64,000 nt of DNA from Campylobacterota bacterium (GTDB lineage: Bacteria > Campylobacterota > Campylobacteria > Campylobacterales > Sulfurimonadaceae), in assembly GCA_040752835.1 (NCBI GenBank), contig JBFMGG010000006.1:234674-298673 (forward strand), in the 5' to 3' direction. This document shows positions 28,750 to 37,867 of the stretch, one piece after another. Under the pieces are notes generated by a model that saw only the letters and a program-made list of their open reading frames with translations, ran no database searches and had not been told where the DNA came from. The position numbers were made by a program, and so were the translations under genes. Within the stretch, counting starts at the first letter, position 1. Every line of letters begins with the position of its first letter.

Positions 28750-30963
28750 TTACAGATCCCCTTCGATCACTTTTTTGAAGGTGTTGTAGTAGACATCGCG
28801 CATTGCGGCAAGATTCATCGCCACGTCGTTGAGGGCAAACGTATCGCCGCCGACCGTTCCGATTTTCTGGCAGGCCAGAGTCCCGACCATCGCTTCGAAC
28901 GCGGCGCAGTTTTCCGGCGCGACTTCGATGATCGCGCGACTCATGCTCTCGGCGAAAATGTCGCGGCTATCGGCGACGTTGATGGAGGCTTTGACCCCTT
29001 TGGCGCTGACGCAGGCCATTTTCGCCAGTGCGATCGCGGCCCCGCCGGCGCTGCAGTCTTTGGCCGAAGCGAGCAGCCCTTTTTTATTCGCTTCGATCAC
29101 GAGGTTCCACAAAGCACGCTCTTTGTCGTAGTCAATCTCGGGGATCGTTCCGGCAACGACGTTGTAAAGTTCTTTCATGTACAGCGATCCGCCGAACTCG
29201 CTTTTGCTTTCGCCGACGAGATAGAGGACGTTCCCCTCTTTCTGGAACGAAGAGAGCAATACTTTATTCTGGTCTTCGTTAACGCCCACCATCGCGATGG
29301 AAGGGGTCGGGAAGACCGATTTGCCGTTCGTTTCGTTGTAGAGCGACACGTTACCGCCGATGACGGGGGTGTTGAGTTCGGCACACGCTTCCTTAATCCC
29401 CAGACACCCTTGCGCAAACTGCCACATCACTTCGGGGTTTTCGGGGTTTCCGTAGTTCAGACAGTCGGTGATCGCTTTGGGGGTCGCACCGCTCATCGCG
29501 ACGTTACGGCCGCTCTCGATGACGGCAGCCGCGGCTCCGGCTTTAGGATCAATGTAGCAGTAGCGGACGTTACAATCGGCACTCATCGCCAATGCAACGC
29601 CGTTTTCCTTAACACGGATCACGGAAGCGTCGAGTTCGCCCCCTTTTTTGATCGTGTTGGTTTGTACCATCGAGTCGTACTGCTGATAGATCCACCCTTT
29701 GTCGACGACCTCCATCGAAGAAATCAGTTTTTCGAACGCGGCTTGGTTGCCGACCGCTTCAAAATCAGAGAGTTTGACATTTTTGATCTCGGAGAGGTAC
29801 TTGGGCTCAGACATCGGACGATCGAGTACCGGGGCTTCCTCGCTCACCGGATCGACGGGGACTTCGGCGCATTTTTCGCCGTGCCAGAACAGCTCCATTT
29901 TCCCCGTCGCGGTGACTTCACCGATCACGGCGCAGTCGAGGTCCCATTTTTCGAAAATATCGATAATCGCCTGCTCGGACCCTTTTTTCGCACAGATGAG
30001 CATCCGCTCCTGCGATTCGGAGAGCATGAATTCATAGGGCTGCATTCCCTCTTCGCGCGCCGGAACTTTGTCCAGGTGCATGATCATACCGCTTCCGGCG
30101 CGTCCGGCCATCTCGAACGAGCTGGAGGTGAGGCCTGCGGCACCCATGTCCTGAATCCCGACGACGTAATCGGTTTTGAAGAGTTCCAGACACGCTTCGA
30201 GAAGCAGTTTTTCGGTGAACGGATCCCCCACCTGTACTGTCGGGCGGAGGCTTTTGGACGCTTCGGTGAAGCTGTCGCTACTCATCACCGCGCCGCCCAG
30301 GCCGTCGCGCCCCGTTTTGGAGCCGACGTAGATGACGGGGTTTCCGATCCCTTCGGCACGTCCGTAGAAAATCTCGTCGCTTTTCGCCAGACCGAGGGTA
30401 AACGCATTGACGAGGATGTTGCCGTTGTAGCACTCATCGAAGCTCGTCTCGCCGCCGATGGTCGGAACCCCCATGCAGTTGCCGTATCCGCCGATCCCCG
30501 AGACGACGCCGCGCACGAGGAAACGCTGGTGCTTGCTCACATCATCGTTGTTCAGGACGTTTCCGAAACGGAGTGCATTCAGGTTCGCGATCGGGCGGGC
30601 CCCCATCGTAAAGACGTCGCGCATGATTCCACCCACGCCCGTCGCGGCTCCCTGATACGGTTCGATAAAGCTGGGGTGGTTGTGGCTTTCCATTTTAAAG
30701 ACCGCGGCATAGCCGCCGCCGATATCGATTACCCCGGCGTTTTCACCCGGTCCCTGGATGACCCACGGCGCTTTCGTCGGAAAGCCGCTCAGGTGTTTTT
30801 TGGAAGATTTGTAGCTGCAGTGTTCGCTCCACATTGCCGAAAAAATACCGATTTCGACGAGATTCGGTTCGCGTCCGAGAATTTTTTTGATGTGTTCGTA
30901 GTCACCCGTCGACAGCTTGTGCTGCTTGAGAACTTTTTCGATATCTGGAAGTGGAGTGCTCAC
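28750..30963 (-). CDS. purL: Phosphoribosylformylglycinamidine synthase PurL
   Basis: Small-type (about 737 residues) FGAM synthase II, an ATP-dependent enzyme of purine synthesis that works with PurS and PurQ. Motifs: [79 protein letters not shown] and [15 protein letters not shown] choose GTG at 30963 because AAGGAATTT precedes it; an upstream start at 31017 adds residues not typical of the family. Confidence 0.94.
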   Translation of the reverse strand: MSTPLPDIEKVLKQHKLSTGDYEHIKKILGREPNLVEIGIFSAMWSEHCSYKSSKKHLSGFPTKAPWVIQGPGENAGVIDIGGGYAAVFKMESHNHPSFIEPYQGAATGVGGIMRDVFTMGARPIANLNALRFGNVLNNDDVSKHQRFLVRGVVSGIGGYGNCMGVPTIGGETSFDECYNGNILVNAFTLGLAKSDEIFYGRAEGIGNPVIYVGSKTGRDGLGGAVMSSDSFTEASKSLRPTVQVGDPFTEKLLLEACLELFKTDYVVGIQDMGAAGLTSSSFEMAGRAGSGMIMHLDKVPAREEGMQPYEFMLSESQERMLICAKKGSEQAIIDIFEKWDLDCAVIGEVTATGKMELFWHGEKCAEVPVDPVSEEAPVLDRPMSEPKYLSEIKNVKLSDFEAVGNQAAFEKLISSMEVVDKGWIYQQYDSMVQTNTIKKGGELDASVIRVKENGVALAMSADCNVRYCYIDPKAGAAAAVIESGRNVAMSGATPKAITDCLNYGNPENPEVMWQFAQGCLGIKEACAELNTPVIGGNVSLYNETNGKSVFPTPSIAMVGVNEDQNKVLLSSFQKEGNVLYLVGESKSEFGGSLYMKELYNVVAGTIPEIDYDKERALWNLVIEANKKGLLASAKDCSAGGAAIALAKMACVSAKGVKASINVADSRDIFAESMSRAIIEVAPENCAAFEAMVGTLACQKIGTVGGDTFALNDVAMNLAAMRDVYYNTFKKVIEGDL

Positions 30964-31095
30964 GGCAAATTCCTTATAGAAATAAATAGTGGCGCGATTA
31001 TACCAAAGGGTAATCAAGCGCCCCCTTAATTTGCTGTCGATTTACCAAACCGATTTACATTATCACTCTAAAATCATTATCGGAGGTTTGTACCC

Positions 31096-31551
31096 ATGCA
31101 TGTATCCAAACGTCTTGTCATCGCTTTGGCCGCTGCGCCCCTCTTGCTGGCGGCAGCCCCGACCAAACCGTGTACTGCGGGTTGCCCGTTTTGGGGAATC
31201 GAAGAGATGGAAAATTTTTTCAACCGTTCCTACCCGAGGGCGAACGGCTACGCATCGACGATGCAGGAAGACGACAAACGCTACCTCATCACGATCGACC
31301 TTCCGGGGATCGACAAAAAAGAGATCAAAGTCGAAACGTCGGGCAACCGTCTGAGCGTGTCGGGAGAGCGTAAAGAGGAGAGTACCGGCAAAGAGTCGTC
31401 CGAGCGTAGCTATGCCCGATTCCAGCAAAGCTTCCTCCTCCCCCCCGATGCCAATCTCGACGCGATCGAAGCAAGTTCGAAAAACGGCGTTCTGACCGTT
31501 ACCGTACCCAAAACGGGGAAAAAGGTATCGAAACGAATCGAGGTCAAATAA
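31096..31551 (+). CDS. Small heat-shock protein Hsp20 with export signal
   Basis: 151 residues. The alpha-crystallin domain (about 55-150) is clear: YLITIDLPGIDKKEIKVETSGNRLSVSGERKEE and the closing FLLPPDANLDAIEASSKNGVLTVTVPK. Unusually it begins with MHVSKRLVIALAAAPLLLAAAPTK, which has all parts of a Sec signal peptide, followed by two cysteines (CTAGC). This suggests a periplasmic holdase chaperone rather than the usual cytoplasmic form. GGAGG lies 9 nt before the ATG. Single-gene unit. Confidence 0.85.
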   Translation: MHVSKRLVIALAAAPLLLAAAPTKPCTAGCPFWGIEEMENFFNRSYPRANGYASTMQEDDKRYLITIDLPGIDKKEIKVETSGNRLSVSGERKEESTGKESSERSYARFQQSFLLPPDANLDAIEASSKNGVLTVTVPKTGKKVSKRIEVK

Positions 31552-31554
31552 CCG

Positions 31555-32796
31555 CTAGAATTCCTGGTTCAGCAGTTCGTCGAACCGATTGACTTTTTCC
31601 ATCGCATCCGCCATCAGGCGATCCATTTTTTTCGGATCGATCCGGTATCGTTCCATAAACGGTCGGATCGCCTCGTAATCGGTGTTTTCGATGTGCCGCG
31701 TTACCGTCAGCAACTCCCCCCATTCCCCCTGCGCTTCGAACATCGCCTCCTCGATTTCGGGGGACACGTTGATTTTGTGCAAAAACTCCCGATGCGACAT
31801 GTTCAACAGCAGATGGATCAGCGAAAGCATCCCCACCAGATACGCCGTATCAATTTTTTCCTGCGACGCGTCGGGCCGACTCAGTTTCAGCAACCCCGTC
31901 ATGATCTCGGTACGGTTGATCACCATCAGCAACAGCGGGTGATTGGCTCCCCCGACGGTCCGGAAAGCCGCGATGAGAAGCATCAGCCAATTGGCCAGCG
32001 CTTTGCGCCCGATGAGCGAAATGATCTGCCGAATCGACGTAATCGGCGCGCGAAACGAAAAATACGAGGAGTTCAGAAACCGCATCAGCTGGAGCGATAG
32101 GACATGGTTTTTTTCCAGGGCCGAAACGATTTCGGCAATGTCGGCATCGTTTTGAAGAAGATTCCAGATCATCAGCGCCTGTTCCCTTGAAGGGCTCAGC
32201 GATTCCCCCTGCACGACGTGGGGGCGTTTGAGGTAATACCCCTGGAAATAATCGCAGCCGAGCGATTTGTAAAATTCGAACATCGCGTGGGTTTCGACTT
32301 TCGAAGCGATCACTTTTTTTCCCTTGCGATGAAGCCGATCGATCCCCTCTTGGGCCCACCGTTTCACGGTTCGCAGCGTATCGATTTTGACGATGTCGAT
32401 CCAGGGGGAAAGCGCTTCGATCCGTTCGAGATTGGCTTCGTTGATCGCGGTATCGTTGATGCCGAAACGGAAACCCTGTACATAGCGCCGCTTAAGAACT
32501 TCCATCAGATGCGGGTCGCCCAGTGACGATTCGAGCACCATCAGTACGAATTTTTGGGAGGGAATCGTTTCGACGATGTCGTTTTCGAGAAATTCCCGGT
32601 CGATTTTCAGCAGTCCGCGGTATCCGCCGACGGCGTTCTCGGGTCCGATTTCGTTCATGACCCGGTCCAGTACCGACGCCGAGACCGATACATCGGTCGG
32701 TCGGCTCGCATCCGCCGAATCGTCGCGGAACATGATGTCGTATCCGAACATCCGGTAATGCTTATCGCTGATGCTCTGCCGGCCGATCAGACTCAT
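31555..32796 (-). CDS. Degenerate EAL plus HDOD signalling protein
   Basis: 413 residues with YuxH/CdgJ architecture: an N-terminal EAL-like domain (1-200) and a C-terminal HDOD domain (about 205-400, NDADIAEIVSALEKNHVLSLQLMRFLNSSYF). The catalytic EAL signature is replaced by GYDIMFRDD, and the later loop reads SKVETHAMFEFYKSLGCDYFQGYYL, so phosphodiesterase activity is unlikely; these proteins usually act as regulators of motility or surface life. Ends 4 bp from the convergent Hsp20 gene. Confidence 0.85.
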   Translation of the reverse strand: MSLIGRQSISDKHYRMFGYDIMFRDDSADASRPTDVSVSASVLDRVMNEIGPENAVGGYRGLLKIDREFLENDIVETIPSQKFVLMVLESSLGDPHLMEVLKRRYVQGFRFGINDTAINEANLERIEALSPWIDIVKIDTLRTVKRWAQEGIDRLHRKGKKVIASKVETHAMFEFYKSLGCDYFQGYYLKRPHVVQGESLSPSREQALMIWNLLQNDADIAEIVSALEKNHVLSLQLMRFLNSSYFSFRAPITSIRQIISLIGRKALANWLMLLIAAFRTVGGANHPLLLMVINRTEIMTGLLKLSRPDASQEKIDTAYLVGMLSLIHLLLNMSHREFLHKINVSPEIEEAMFEAQGEWGELLTVTRHIENTDYEAIRPFMERYRIDPKKMDRLMADAMEKVNRFDELLNQEF

Positions 32797-32811
32797 CCGC
32801 TTCCCCTTTCC

Positions 32812-33339
32812 TTAACGAAATCCGAAATCGTCTTCGGTCCGATGGTTTTTTTTCAGTTCGAACAGATCGGTGCAGCGAATACGAAGCACTTCGTAACTTT
32901 TTTGTCCCGCGGGAAGCCGAACACTCAATTCATCCCCCTCCTCTTTTCCAAGCAATGCCCGCGCCAGAGGCGAATGGACCGAAATCAGGCCGTTTTCCGG
33001 CTCGCTTTCGAGCGTTCCGCAAATCGTGTACGCGAACTCTTCGTCGCTCTCGACGTCGCAGATGTCGACCGTCGCACCGAAATGGACCCGGGCATGATCG
33101 AGGGAAAGAGGATCGATAATCTGGGCTTTTTCGATCATTGCATTGAGATAGAAAAGACGCTTGTCGATATGGCGGAGCTTCTCTTTGGCCGCATGGTATT
33201 CGGCGTTTTCACTCCGGTCCCCGAGTTCCGCGGCACGCTGTTTTTCCCGGTTGACACGGGGCTTTTCCACCTCTTTGAGATACTTGAACTCCCGCAGCAG
33301 TTCATCGTATCCGCGCGGCGTCATCGGTTCCTTGTGCAT
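32812..33339 (-). CDS. greA: Transcription elongation factor GreA/GreB family
   Basis: 175-residue cleavage factor that rescues backtracked RNA polymerase. The N-terminal coiled coil (TPRGYDELLREFKYLKEVEKPRVNREKQRAAELGDRSENAEYHAAKEKLRHIDKR) includes the acidic tip (GDRSENAEY). The C-terminal FKBP-like domain follows (SVHSPLARALLGKEEGDEL). Start at ATG 33339 with GGAGAAAAATTA before it; an upstream in-frame ATG at 33399 abuts the integrase. It is slightly longer than E. coli GreA. The mobile element begins upstream of this gene. Confidence 0.85.
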   Translation of the reverse strand: MHKEPMTPRGYDELLREFKYLKEVEKPRVNREKQRAAELGDRSENAEYHAAKEKLRHIDKRLFYLNAMIEKAQIIDPLSLDHARVHFGATVDICDVESDEEFAYTICGTLESEPENGLISVHSPLARALLGKEEGDELSVRLPAGQKSYEVLRIRCTDLFELKKNHRTEDDFGFR

Positions 33340-33398
33340 TAATTTTTCTCCTTTCCGATTAGGCTTTTCAAACCCCTGAAAACAGGGATTTGACAGCA

Positions 33399-34550
33399 TT
33401 AAGCGTAATTCTTTTTTTGTGCAGAATTTGACTGCGTGACAAGAACGTGACGCTCGTTTCGTGCGTCTTTTTCCCCAAAGACATCAATTTCATCCAGGAA
33501 AGCGGCACGTTTCACGACCGGCTCTTCGCGATATCTGGAATAGATAGACAACGTAATGGAGGGGTTGGCGTGCCCCATCATTCTCGAAACCCAGATCACA
33601 TCTTCCCCCTTTGAGATCATCATCGTCGCAAACGAGTGACGGGTTTGATAAAGGGCTCGATGATCAAGCATCAATCGTTTCAAGAGAGGTTTCCAATGCT
33701 CTTGCCCGAGCGTCAATGATCCGGCGTAATGTTTTCCGAATCGGTTGAGGAAAACATAGCCTCCGGCCAGCCCCGTGCGTTTGAATTGCTCCTTCAGCGC
33801 TTCGGCAACCGGAGGGAGCATATCAATTGTTCTCACAACTCCCGTTTTCGTGTCAGTTTCAATATTACCCCGAATCGAATGACGCACGGTGATTTTCATG
33901 CTCTTGAAATTGATGTCCGGCCACTTTAACGCGATAAGTTCCCCAGTTCGCATACCGGTAAAAAAAGCGACGGTCAAGAACGCTTTGAACTTTCCCTGGG
34001 CATTCTGAAGAATATATTCAATTTCCGGAAGCGTGAAAGGGTGGATATCATTCAGCGCTTTTCGCGAAAATCCCTTGATTCCGGTAAACGGGTTTTTTGG
34101 AATGAGTCCATCGTTGACGGCATCTTTCAAAATCCCCTGAAAAACGATTCGGATAGTGTGGATCCGCTTTCCGGAGAGCCCTGATTCTTGCAACCGCGAG
34201 AGCCACGCCTTGAGGTCGCTGGGCGAGATAGCATCCAGCGAAAGCGAGCCAAAAGTAGGAACGACGTGCTTTTCAAAAGTTCTTTGGTAATCTCGAGTAG
34301 TGAGCGCTTTTCTAAAGCCTTTGTTCGCTTCTATCGAACGTCTCCCATACGCTTTGACCGTCACGTCCGGCTGGACATCCAGAGACTTTTTCCCAAGAAG
34401 CCTTTCCAACTCTGCCTGCCAATTTTTCTCCACAAACTTGAGATTGGCGGGGGTCGCCGGGCGCCCGGTGCTTCGCCGAATCCGCTTTCCATCCACGGTG
34501 ACGTCCAGATGGACGATCCCGTCTCGTTCCCGGCAATTTCGATATTTCAT
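33399..34550 (-). CDS. Tyrosine-type integrase
   Basis: 383-residue tyrosine recombinase. A SAM-like core-binding domain (about 85-170) precedes the catalytic domain with Arg in FFTGMRTGELIALKW, the TRHSFATMMISKGE box (H/R), MGHANPSITLSIYSRY containing His and nucleophile Tyr. N-terminal Arm-type domain (YRNCRERDGIVHLDVTVDGKRIRRSTGRPA) is of the Arm-DNA-bind kind. Start at 34550 has a perfect AGGAGG; the longer frame to 34604 lacks one. Placed at the element's left end, facing greA. Presumably integrates and excises the element. Confidence 0.92.
   Translation of the reverse strand: MKYRNCRERDGIVHLDVTVDGKRIRRSTGRPATPANLKFVEKNWQAELERLLGKKSLDVQPDVTVKAYGRRSIEANKGFRKALTTRDYQRTFEKHVVPTFGSLSLDAISPSDLKAWLSRLQESGLSGKRIHTIRIVFQGILKDAVNDGLIPKNPFTGIKGFSRKALNDIHPFTLPEIEYILQNAQGKFKAFLTVAFFTGMRTGELIALKWPDINFKSMKITVRHSIRGNIETDTKTGVVRTIDMLPPVAEALKEQFKRTGLAGGYVFLNRFGKHYAGSLTLGQEHWKPLLKRLMLDHRALYQTRHSFATMMISKGEDVIWVSRMMGHANPSITLSIYSRYREEPVVKRAAFLDEIDVFGEKDARNERHVLVTQSNSAQKKNYA
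33433..33449. repeat. Candidate attachment site, left copy
   Basis: TGCGTGACAAGAACGTG, matching 58331-58347 at 16 of 17 positions in direct orientation. It lies inside the last codons of the integrase. The two copies bracket the AT-rich element, so they are the best candidate for attL/attR core. Not tied to a tRNA gene. Confidence 0.5.
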
Positions 34551-34633
34551 TTCGCCTCCTTGTGGGGCGATGCTTTGTGGGCGAGAGATTGTAACAGATG
34601 TCATATTAAGCCTTTGTATTAGGTTTCTTATCC

Positions 34634-34642
34634 CTATTCAAA
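34634..34642 (-). promoter_or_regulatory. TTTGAATAG motif copy 1 (integrase)
   Basis: Minus strand reads AAATTTGAATAGGGATAAGAAACC, sharing the TTTGAATAGnnAtnnnAAAnC pattern of six other sites in the element. It lies about 84 nt before the integrase ATG, farther than the others. Confidence 0.5.
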
Positions 34643-34799
34643 TTTCGCAAAAATCGTATTGACATACCACCTCTTACTTGAATACATTTTTTTATTGCTT
34701 TATTCCCGCAACCAAACCCGCATTATTTTTTTACAAACATATCTACAAAATCCTATAAAACGCAGAATATTACACGCAACAAAACCCGCAATATTATTG

Positions 34800-34805
34800 T
34801 ATAAT
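34800..34805 (+). promoter_or_regulatory. -10 element for the Fic gene
   Basis: TATAAT 25 nt before the Fic ATG at 34831, in a very AT-rich 280-bp stretch divergent from the integrase. GGAG precedes the start codon. No clear -35. Confidence 0.45.
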
Positions 34806-34830
34806 TTAGCATTTCACGCTGGAGTATGCC

Positions 34831-36084
34831 ATGCATTTCACGCCGATTGCACCCACAGATTTAAAAGGTACTCTTCCCCCACATCTAATCGAGAGAGCCG
34901 AAGCTGTTTGCGAACAAAGTGCTATTCTGACCGGCGGCCACAATCAAAACCTTCTTGATGAAGTTCGAGAGTTGCTTCGTATCACCAATAGCTATTATTC
35001 CAATCGAATCGAATCAGAGGGAACCCATCCAATCAACATCGAAAAAGCCATGAAAAAAGAATTCAGGGAGGATGCAAAAGAAAAGAATCTTCAGCTTCTT
35101 TCGCTCTCCCATATCCGCACCCAAAAAGAGATAGAGACACTGATTACAAGTGGGATATCTCCGTTTGATGTAGAATTCGTCAAAAGTATCCATCGAAACT
35201 TCTATGCCGATCCTCAGTTGGATTCGTTCCTTGATGTAATGAATGAGATGGAACAGCAAACCATTCGAATGACGCCGGGCGAACTTCGGGAACACGACGT
35301 TTATATCGGGAAGCATGTTGCACCGAAAGCAGATGCCGTCCCGGGATTGATGAGAGAATTCCAGCATCTTTACGAAAGAGCTGCCAAACATCTACCGCAC
35401 TCTGCCAAATTGCTATATGCACTCTCTTCACATCACCGCCTCGTATGGATTCACCCTTTTTTGGACGGGAATGGTAGAACCTCTCGACTCGCATTGGATG
35501 CTGCCATTCTGTCATCTGGACTCCAAGGATATGGGTTATGGAATATGTCACGAGGTCTTGCCAGAAGTGTTGATGACTACAAGAAAGCATTGCAGTATGC
35601 CGATATGGAACGTCAAGGAGCAACCGATGGCCGGGGGCCTCTGTCACTCATGGCATTGACGCATTTTGTCGAATATATGCTTGATATTGCCCTTGATCAA
35701 GTGCAATTCATGGGCGGATGTTTGAAGATGGACAAACTCAGCCATAGAATTGAAAACTACGTGATTCTCTCCAGATCCGGAATGTTTGGCATTCAACCTT
35801 TGCCAAAATACACAGAAGGGGTTTTCAAACATCTTTTGCTGTACGGCTCCAGCCAAAAAAAGGCTATCATATCTGCGCTTGGGATCAGTGAAAGAACCGG
35901 GACTACCCTCTTTCGCGAACTTTCCGACGCAGGGGTTATCGCTTCGGATTCGGTCAAAGGGCCTATTTCCTTACGCATCACGATGCACATGGCATCTTAT
36001 ATTTTTCCTGATCTTTTCCCAATCGCAGAAGAAGGACAACCGGCAGAGCCTAAAAAAGGTCGAGGAAGACCAAAAAAACAATAA
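34831..36084 (+). CDS. Fic/DOC-family protein
   Basis: 417-residue Fic protein; the family transfers AMP or other nucleotide phosphates to target proteins. The catalytic motif HPFLDGNGRTSR (about 206-217) is complete. An N-terminal segment YYSNRIESEGTHP resembles the inhibitory helix motif [S/T]xxxE, with Ser instead of the usual Gly/Asn after the Glu, so self-restraint is plausible. The C-terminal part (KKAIISALGISERTGTTLFRELSDAGVI) is winged-helix-like, suggesting DNA binding or autoregulation. It may be a toxin, a regulator, or host-manipulation factor; no separate antitoxin gene is seen. Confidence 0.85.
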   Translation: MHFTPIAPTDLKGTLPPHLIERAEAVCEQSAILTGGHNQNLLDEVRELLRITNSYYSNRIESEGTHPINIEKAMKKEFREDAKEKNLQLLSLSHIRTQKEIETLITSGISPFDVEFVKSIHRNFYADPQLDSFLDVMNEMEQQTIRMTPGELREHDVYIGKHVAPKADAVPGLMREFQHLYERAAKHLPHSAKLLYALSSHHRLVWIHPFLDGNGRTSRLALDAAILSSGLQGYGLWNMSRGLARSVDDYKKALQYADMERQGATDGRGPLSLMALTHFVEYMLDIALDQVQFMGGCLKMDKLSHRIENYVILSRSGMFGIQPLPKYTEGVFKHLLLYGSSQKKAIISALGISERTGTTLFRELSDAGVIASDSVKGPISLRITMHMASYIFPDLFPIAEEGQPAEPKKGRGRPKKQ

Positions 36085-36092
36085 GGCAGATA

Positions 36093-36371
36093 CTAAGAGG
36101 CCTTCTTCCGAAAATGGAGCTTCGAGAGCGCAGACCGCTTGATGTAGGTTCGATTCCCGGAGCGACGAATGTCGAGCATAGGATCGAGCTCACCTGAGTT
36201 GATCTTCTTTCGGATTGCGGTTTCGGAGACTCCGAAAATCCCTGCGACCTCGCCAAGAGTTGCGAAATCCCGATCCCGTTCGGCCTTCAAGCCCTCGATT
36301 TCCGAAAGCGCCTGATCGAGCTTGCCCCGGATCTCCGAAAGAGCCGCGAGGAGCTGGGCTTCGAACATCAT
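36093..36371 (-). CDS. Small helix-turn-helix protein
   Basis: 92 residues: an N-terminal coiled coil (LLAALSEIRGKLDQALSEIEGLKAERD) followed by a helix-turn-helix of the excisionase/MerR-like type (FATLGEVAGIFGVSETAIRKKINSGEL) and a basic tail (GNRTYIKRSALSKLHFRKKAS). It begins in an ATGA overlap with the Rep-like gene upstream. A DNA-binding accessory role in replication or excision is likely but not proven. Convergent with the Fic gene. Confidence 0.65.
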   Translation of the reverse strand: MMFEAQLLAALSEIRGKLDQALSEIEGLKAERDRDFATLGEVAGIFGVSETAIRKKINSGELDPMLDIRRSGNRTYIKRSALSKLHFRKKAS

Positions 36372-37171
36372 GTTTCACCCCCTGGAAGCTCGCCCGAGCG
36401 GGCTTCGTACAGTTCAAAAACGTCGATCCCCGCCGGGAGCACCGGGGCGCGGTTTGAACCGGTCCGGCGGCCGGGGCGAGGGGCGAGCTGACGGCGGATG
36501 TTCCGGAGGGTGCGGCCTCTCCCGGAGAGGATCTCCCAGAGGAGGCTTTTCCGATAGGATTCCTCATCTCCCGCATGCAGCGCAACGAGGTGCTCGACCC
36601 CGAAAACGATCTGCTCGCGCGTCAACCCCTGCATCCCCTCTTCAGGGATCTCCAAGTACGGATCGTGGGGGACAACCTCTGCCGATACTACCCCCTCTTC
36701 TTCCTCAATCGGTGGAGGAGTAGAGGAGGAATGATTAATTGATGAATAAGAACTAATTGAAGAATATGTCGGATTTTTTTCCGAGTCATTTTCGGATTTT
36801 TTTCCGAGTTTGGTCGGATTTTTTTCCGACATAGCAAAATCTTCGGATTCGGATTTTTTTCCGACATAGTAACTTTTGCCGAGTTTGGTTAATTTTACGC
36901 AATCCTTAACCCCCTGTTTTTTATAGGATATAAGTCCTAATTTCTCAAGAGATTTTAAATATCGATAAACGGTATCAACCTTAAGATCGAGCAAGGGGAG
37001 ATCGCTGACAAACTTACTTCTTGAAGTCCAATAAAAGACCTCGCTATCGATGATAACTGGCTCCGCCCACGTTGCACAATCGCAAATCATCCCAAAAATG
37101 ATCGCCTCAGTTGCGTTTTTGAGCCCAAGCGCAATGGCTTGTTGTTGATTTATGTTCAGGGTGTATTTCAT
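36368..37171 (-). CDS. Rep-like winged-helix protein
   Basis: 267 residues. The N-terminal 100 residues (INQQQAIALGLKNATEAIIFGMICDCATWA, VFYWTSRSKFVSDLPLLDLKVDTVYRYLKSLEKLGLISYKK) form a winged-helix domain like phage replisome organisers or plasmid replication initiators. A repetitive SEKNP linker (about 120-160) and a Ser-rich stretch follow, then a helical C-terminus. Start at 37171 has GAGGGGG. The linker DNA contains four palindromes (see 36769-36864). A replication role is inferred from fold, repeats and neighbouring par genes; it could instead be a transcription factor. Confidence 0.55.
   Translation of the reverse strand: MKYTLNINQQQAIALGLKNATEAIIFGMICDCATWAEPVIIDSEVFYWTSRSKFVSDLPLLDLKVDTVYRYLKSLEKLGLISYKKQGVKDCVKLTKLGKSYYVGKKSESEDFAMSEKNPTKLGKKSENDSEKNPTYSSISSYSSINHSSSTPPPIEEEEGVVSAEVVPHDPYLEIPEEGMQGLTREQIVFGVEHLVALHAGDEESYRKSLLWEILSGRGRTLRNIRRQLAPRPGRRTGSNRAPVLPAGIDVFELYEARSGELPGGET
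36769..36864. repeat. Four iteron-like palindromes TCGGATTTTTTTCCGA
   Basis: Four identical 16-bp copies at 36769-36784, 36792-36807, 36814-36829 and 36849-36864. The first three are spaced 23 and 22 bp, about two helical turns, like plasmid iterons. They encode the SEKNP repeats of the Rep-like protein. The spacer also forms 5-bp stems. Confidence 0.7.
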
Positions 37172-37181
37172 CGCGTCCCCC

Positions 37182-37805
37182 TCAATCAAGATCGAACGCC
37201 ATTTGAGCGTTCCCATTTTGCGTTTTTTCACAAACCACGGGCACTTCGTGCCGGCCGATCACCTTTTTGAGGTCAATCCCAAGCCGTTCGGCGAGGTATT
37301 CGAGCTCGCCGATGTCGGCACCGTCCTTGAAGCGCTCGAAAAGACCGAAAATGGCCTGCTCGCGGGTGATCCCCGCGAATTCCGCTTCGATCTCGGCGTT
37401 ACCCAAAGTAACAGTCTCCCAATCCTCGTGGTCAAGGTGGCCGAGCCATTCCGCCGAATTCGGGTCCGTGAGAACGGTCTTAACGTTATTTAACAGCCGT
37501 GATTTTAGCCACCGCAGGGCGATCCGTACAGGCATTGTTTTGAAGCGGCAGACGCCGCGCAGCTGCGGTTTATCGAGCGTTACGAGAGTAATCCGTACAG
37601 CCGAACTATAGGCCTCGTGAAAACGGTAGCCGGATAGTCCGATCCGTAGCGCGAACTCTTCGATCGAGTCGCGCAGCAGCTCCGCGACGACATCCGCGTT
37701 TTCGCGAAGCTCTTTCGCTGAGGGGAAACGAGCGACGATTAAATCGTCAATCGCACTTTGAAGGGTTTTTTGGGTAGAATTCACCCTGTGAGGGCTAGTT
37801 AACAT
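37182..37805 (-). CDS. Hypothetical element protein upstream of Rep-like gene
   Basis: 207 residues, no recognised family. N-terminal two thirds are helical and basic (SAIDDLIVARFPSAKELRENADVVAELLRDS, FKTMPVRIALRWLKSRLLNNVK). Near residue 145 GITREQAIFGLFERF resembles GLTREQIVFGVEHL in the next gene, so the two may share a small module. Start at 37805 is preceded by GGAGG. First gene of a leftward operon under the repressor-controlled promoter at 37868-37896, which makes it an early replication or transfer-control gene by position. Confidence 0.6.
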   Translation of the reverse strand: MLTSPHRVNSTQKTLQSAIDDLIVARFPSAKELRENADVVAELLRDSIEEFALRIGLSGYRFHEAYSSAVRITLVTLDKPQLRGVCRFKTMPVRIALRWLKSRLLNNVKTVLTDPNSAEWLGHLDHEDWETVTLGNAEIEAEFAGITREQAIFGLFERFKDGADIGELEYLAERLGIDLKKVIGRHEVPVVCEKTQNGNAQMAFDLD

Positions 37806-37867
37806 GGTTCCTCCGTTCGCCCCCCGACCGACCAAAGCTGAGGGGCGTTTGTTTGAGTAATAAAAGT

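Noticed and set aside
28633..31029. Rightward open frame of 798 codons
   Set aside because: It is the antisense shadow of purL, whose family motifs are unmistakable on the other strand.
33340..33400. Inverted repeat CAAATCCCTG-TTTT-CAGGGGTTTG before greA as integrase terminator
   Set aside because: No T-run follows on either strand and no copy exists at the right end, so neither a terminator nor an att repeat is supported. It may be a greA leader structure.
36769..36864. Short direct repeats that could be read as a CRISPR array
   Set aside because: Spacers are 6-19 bp, the repeats are in a coding region, and no cas gene is present.
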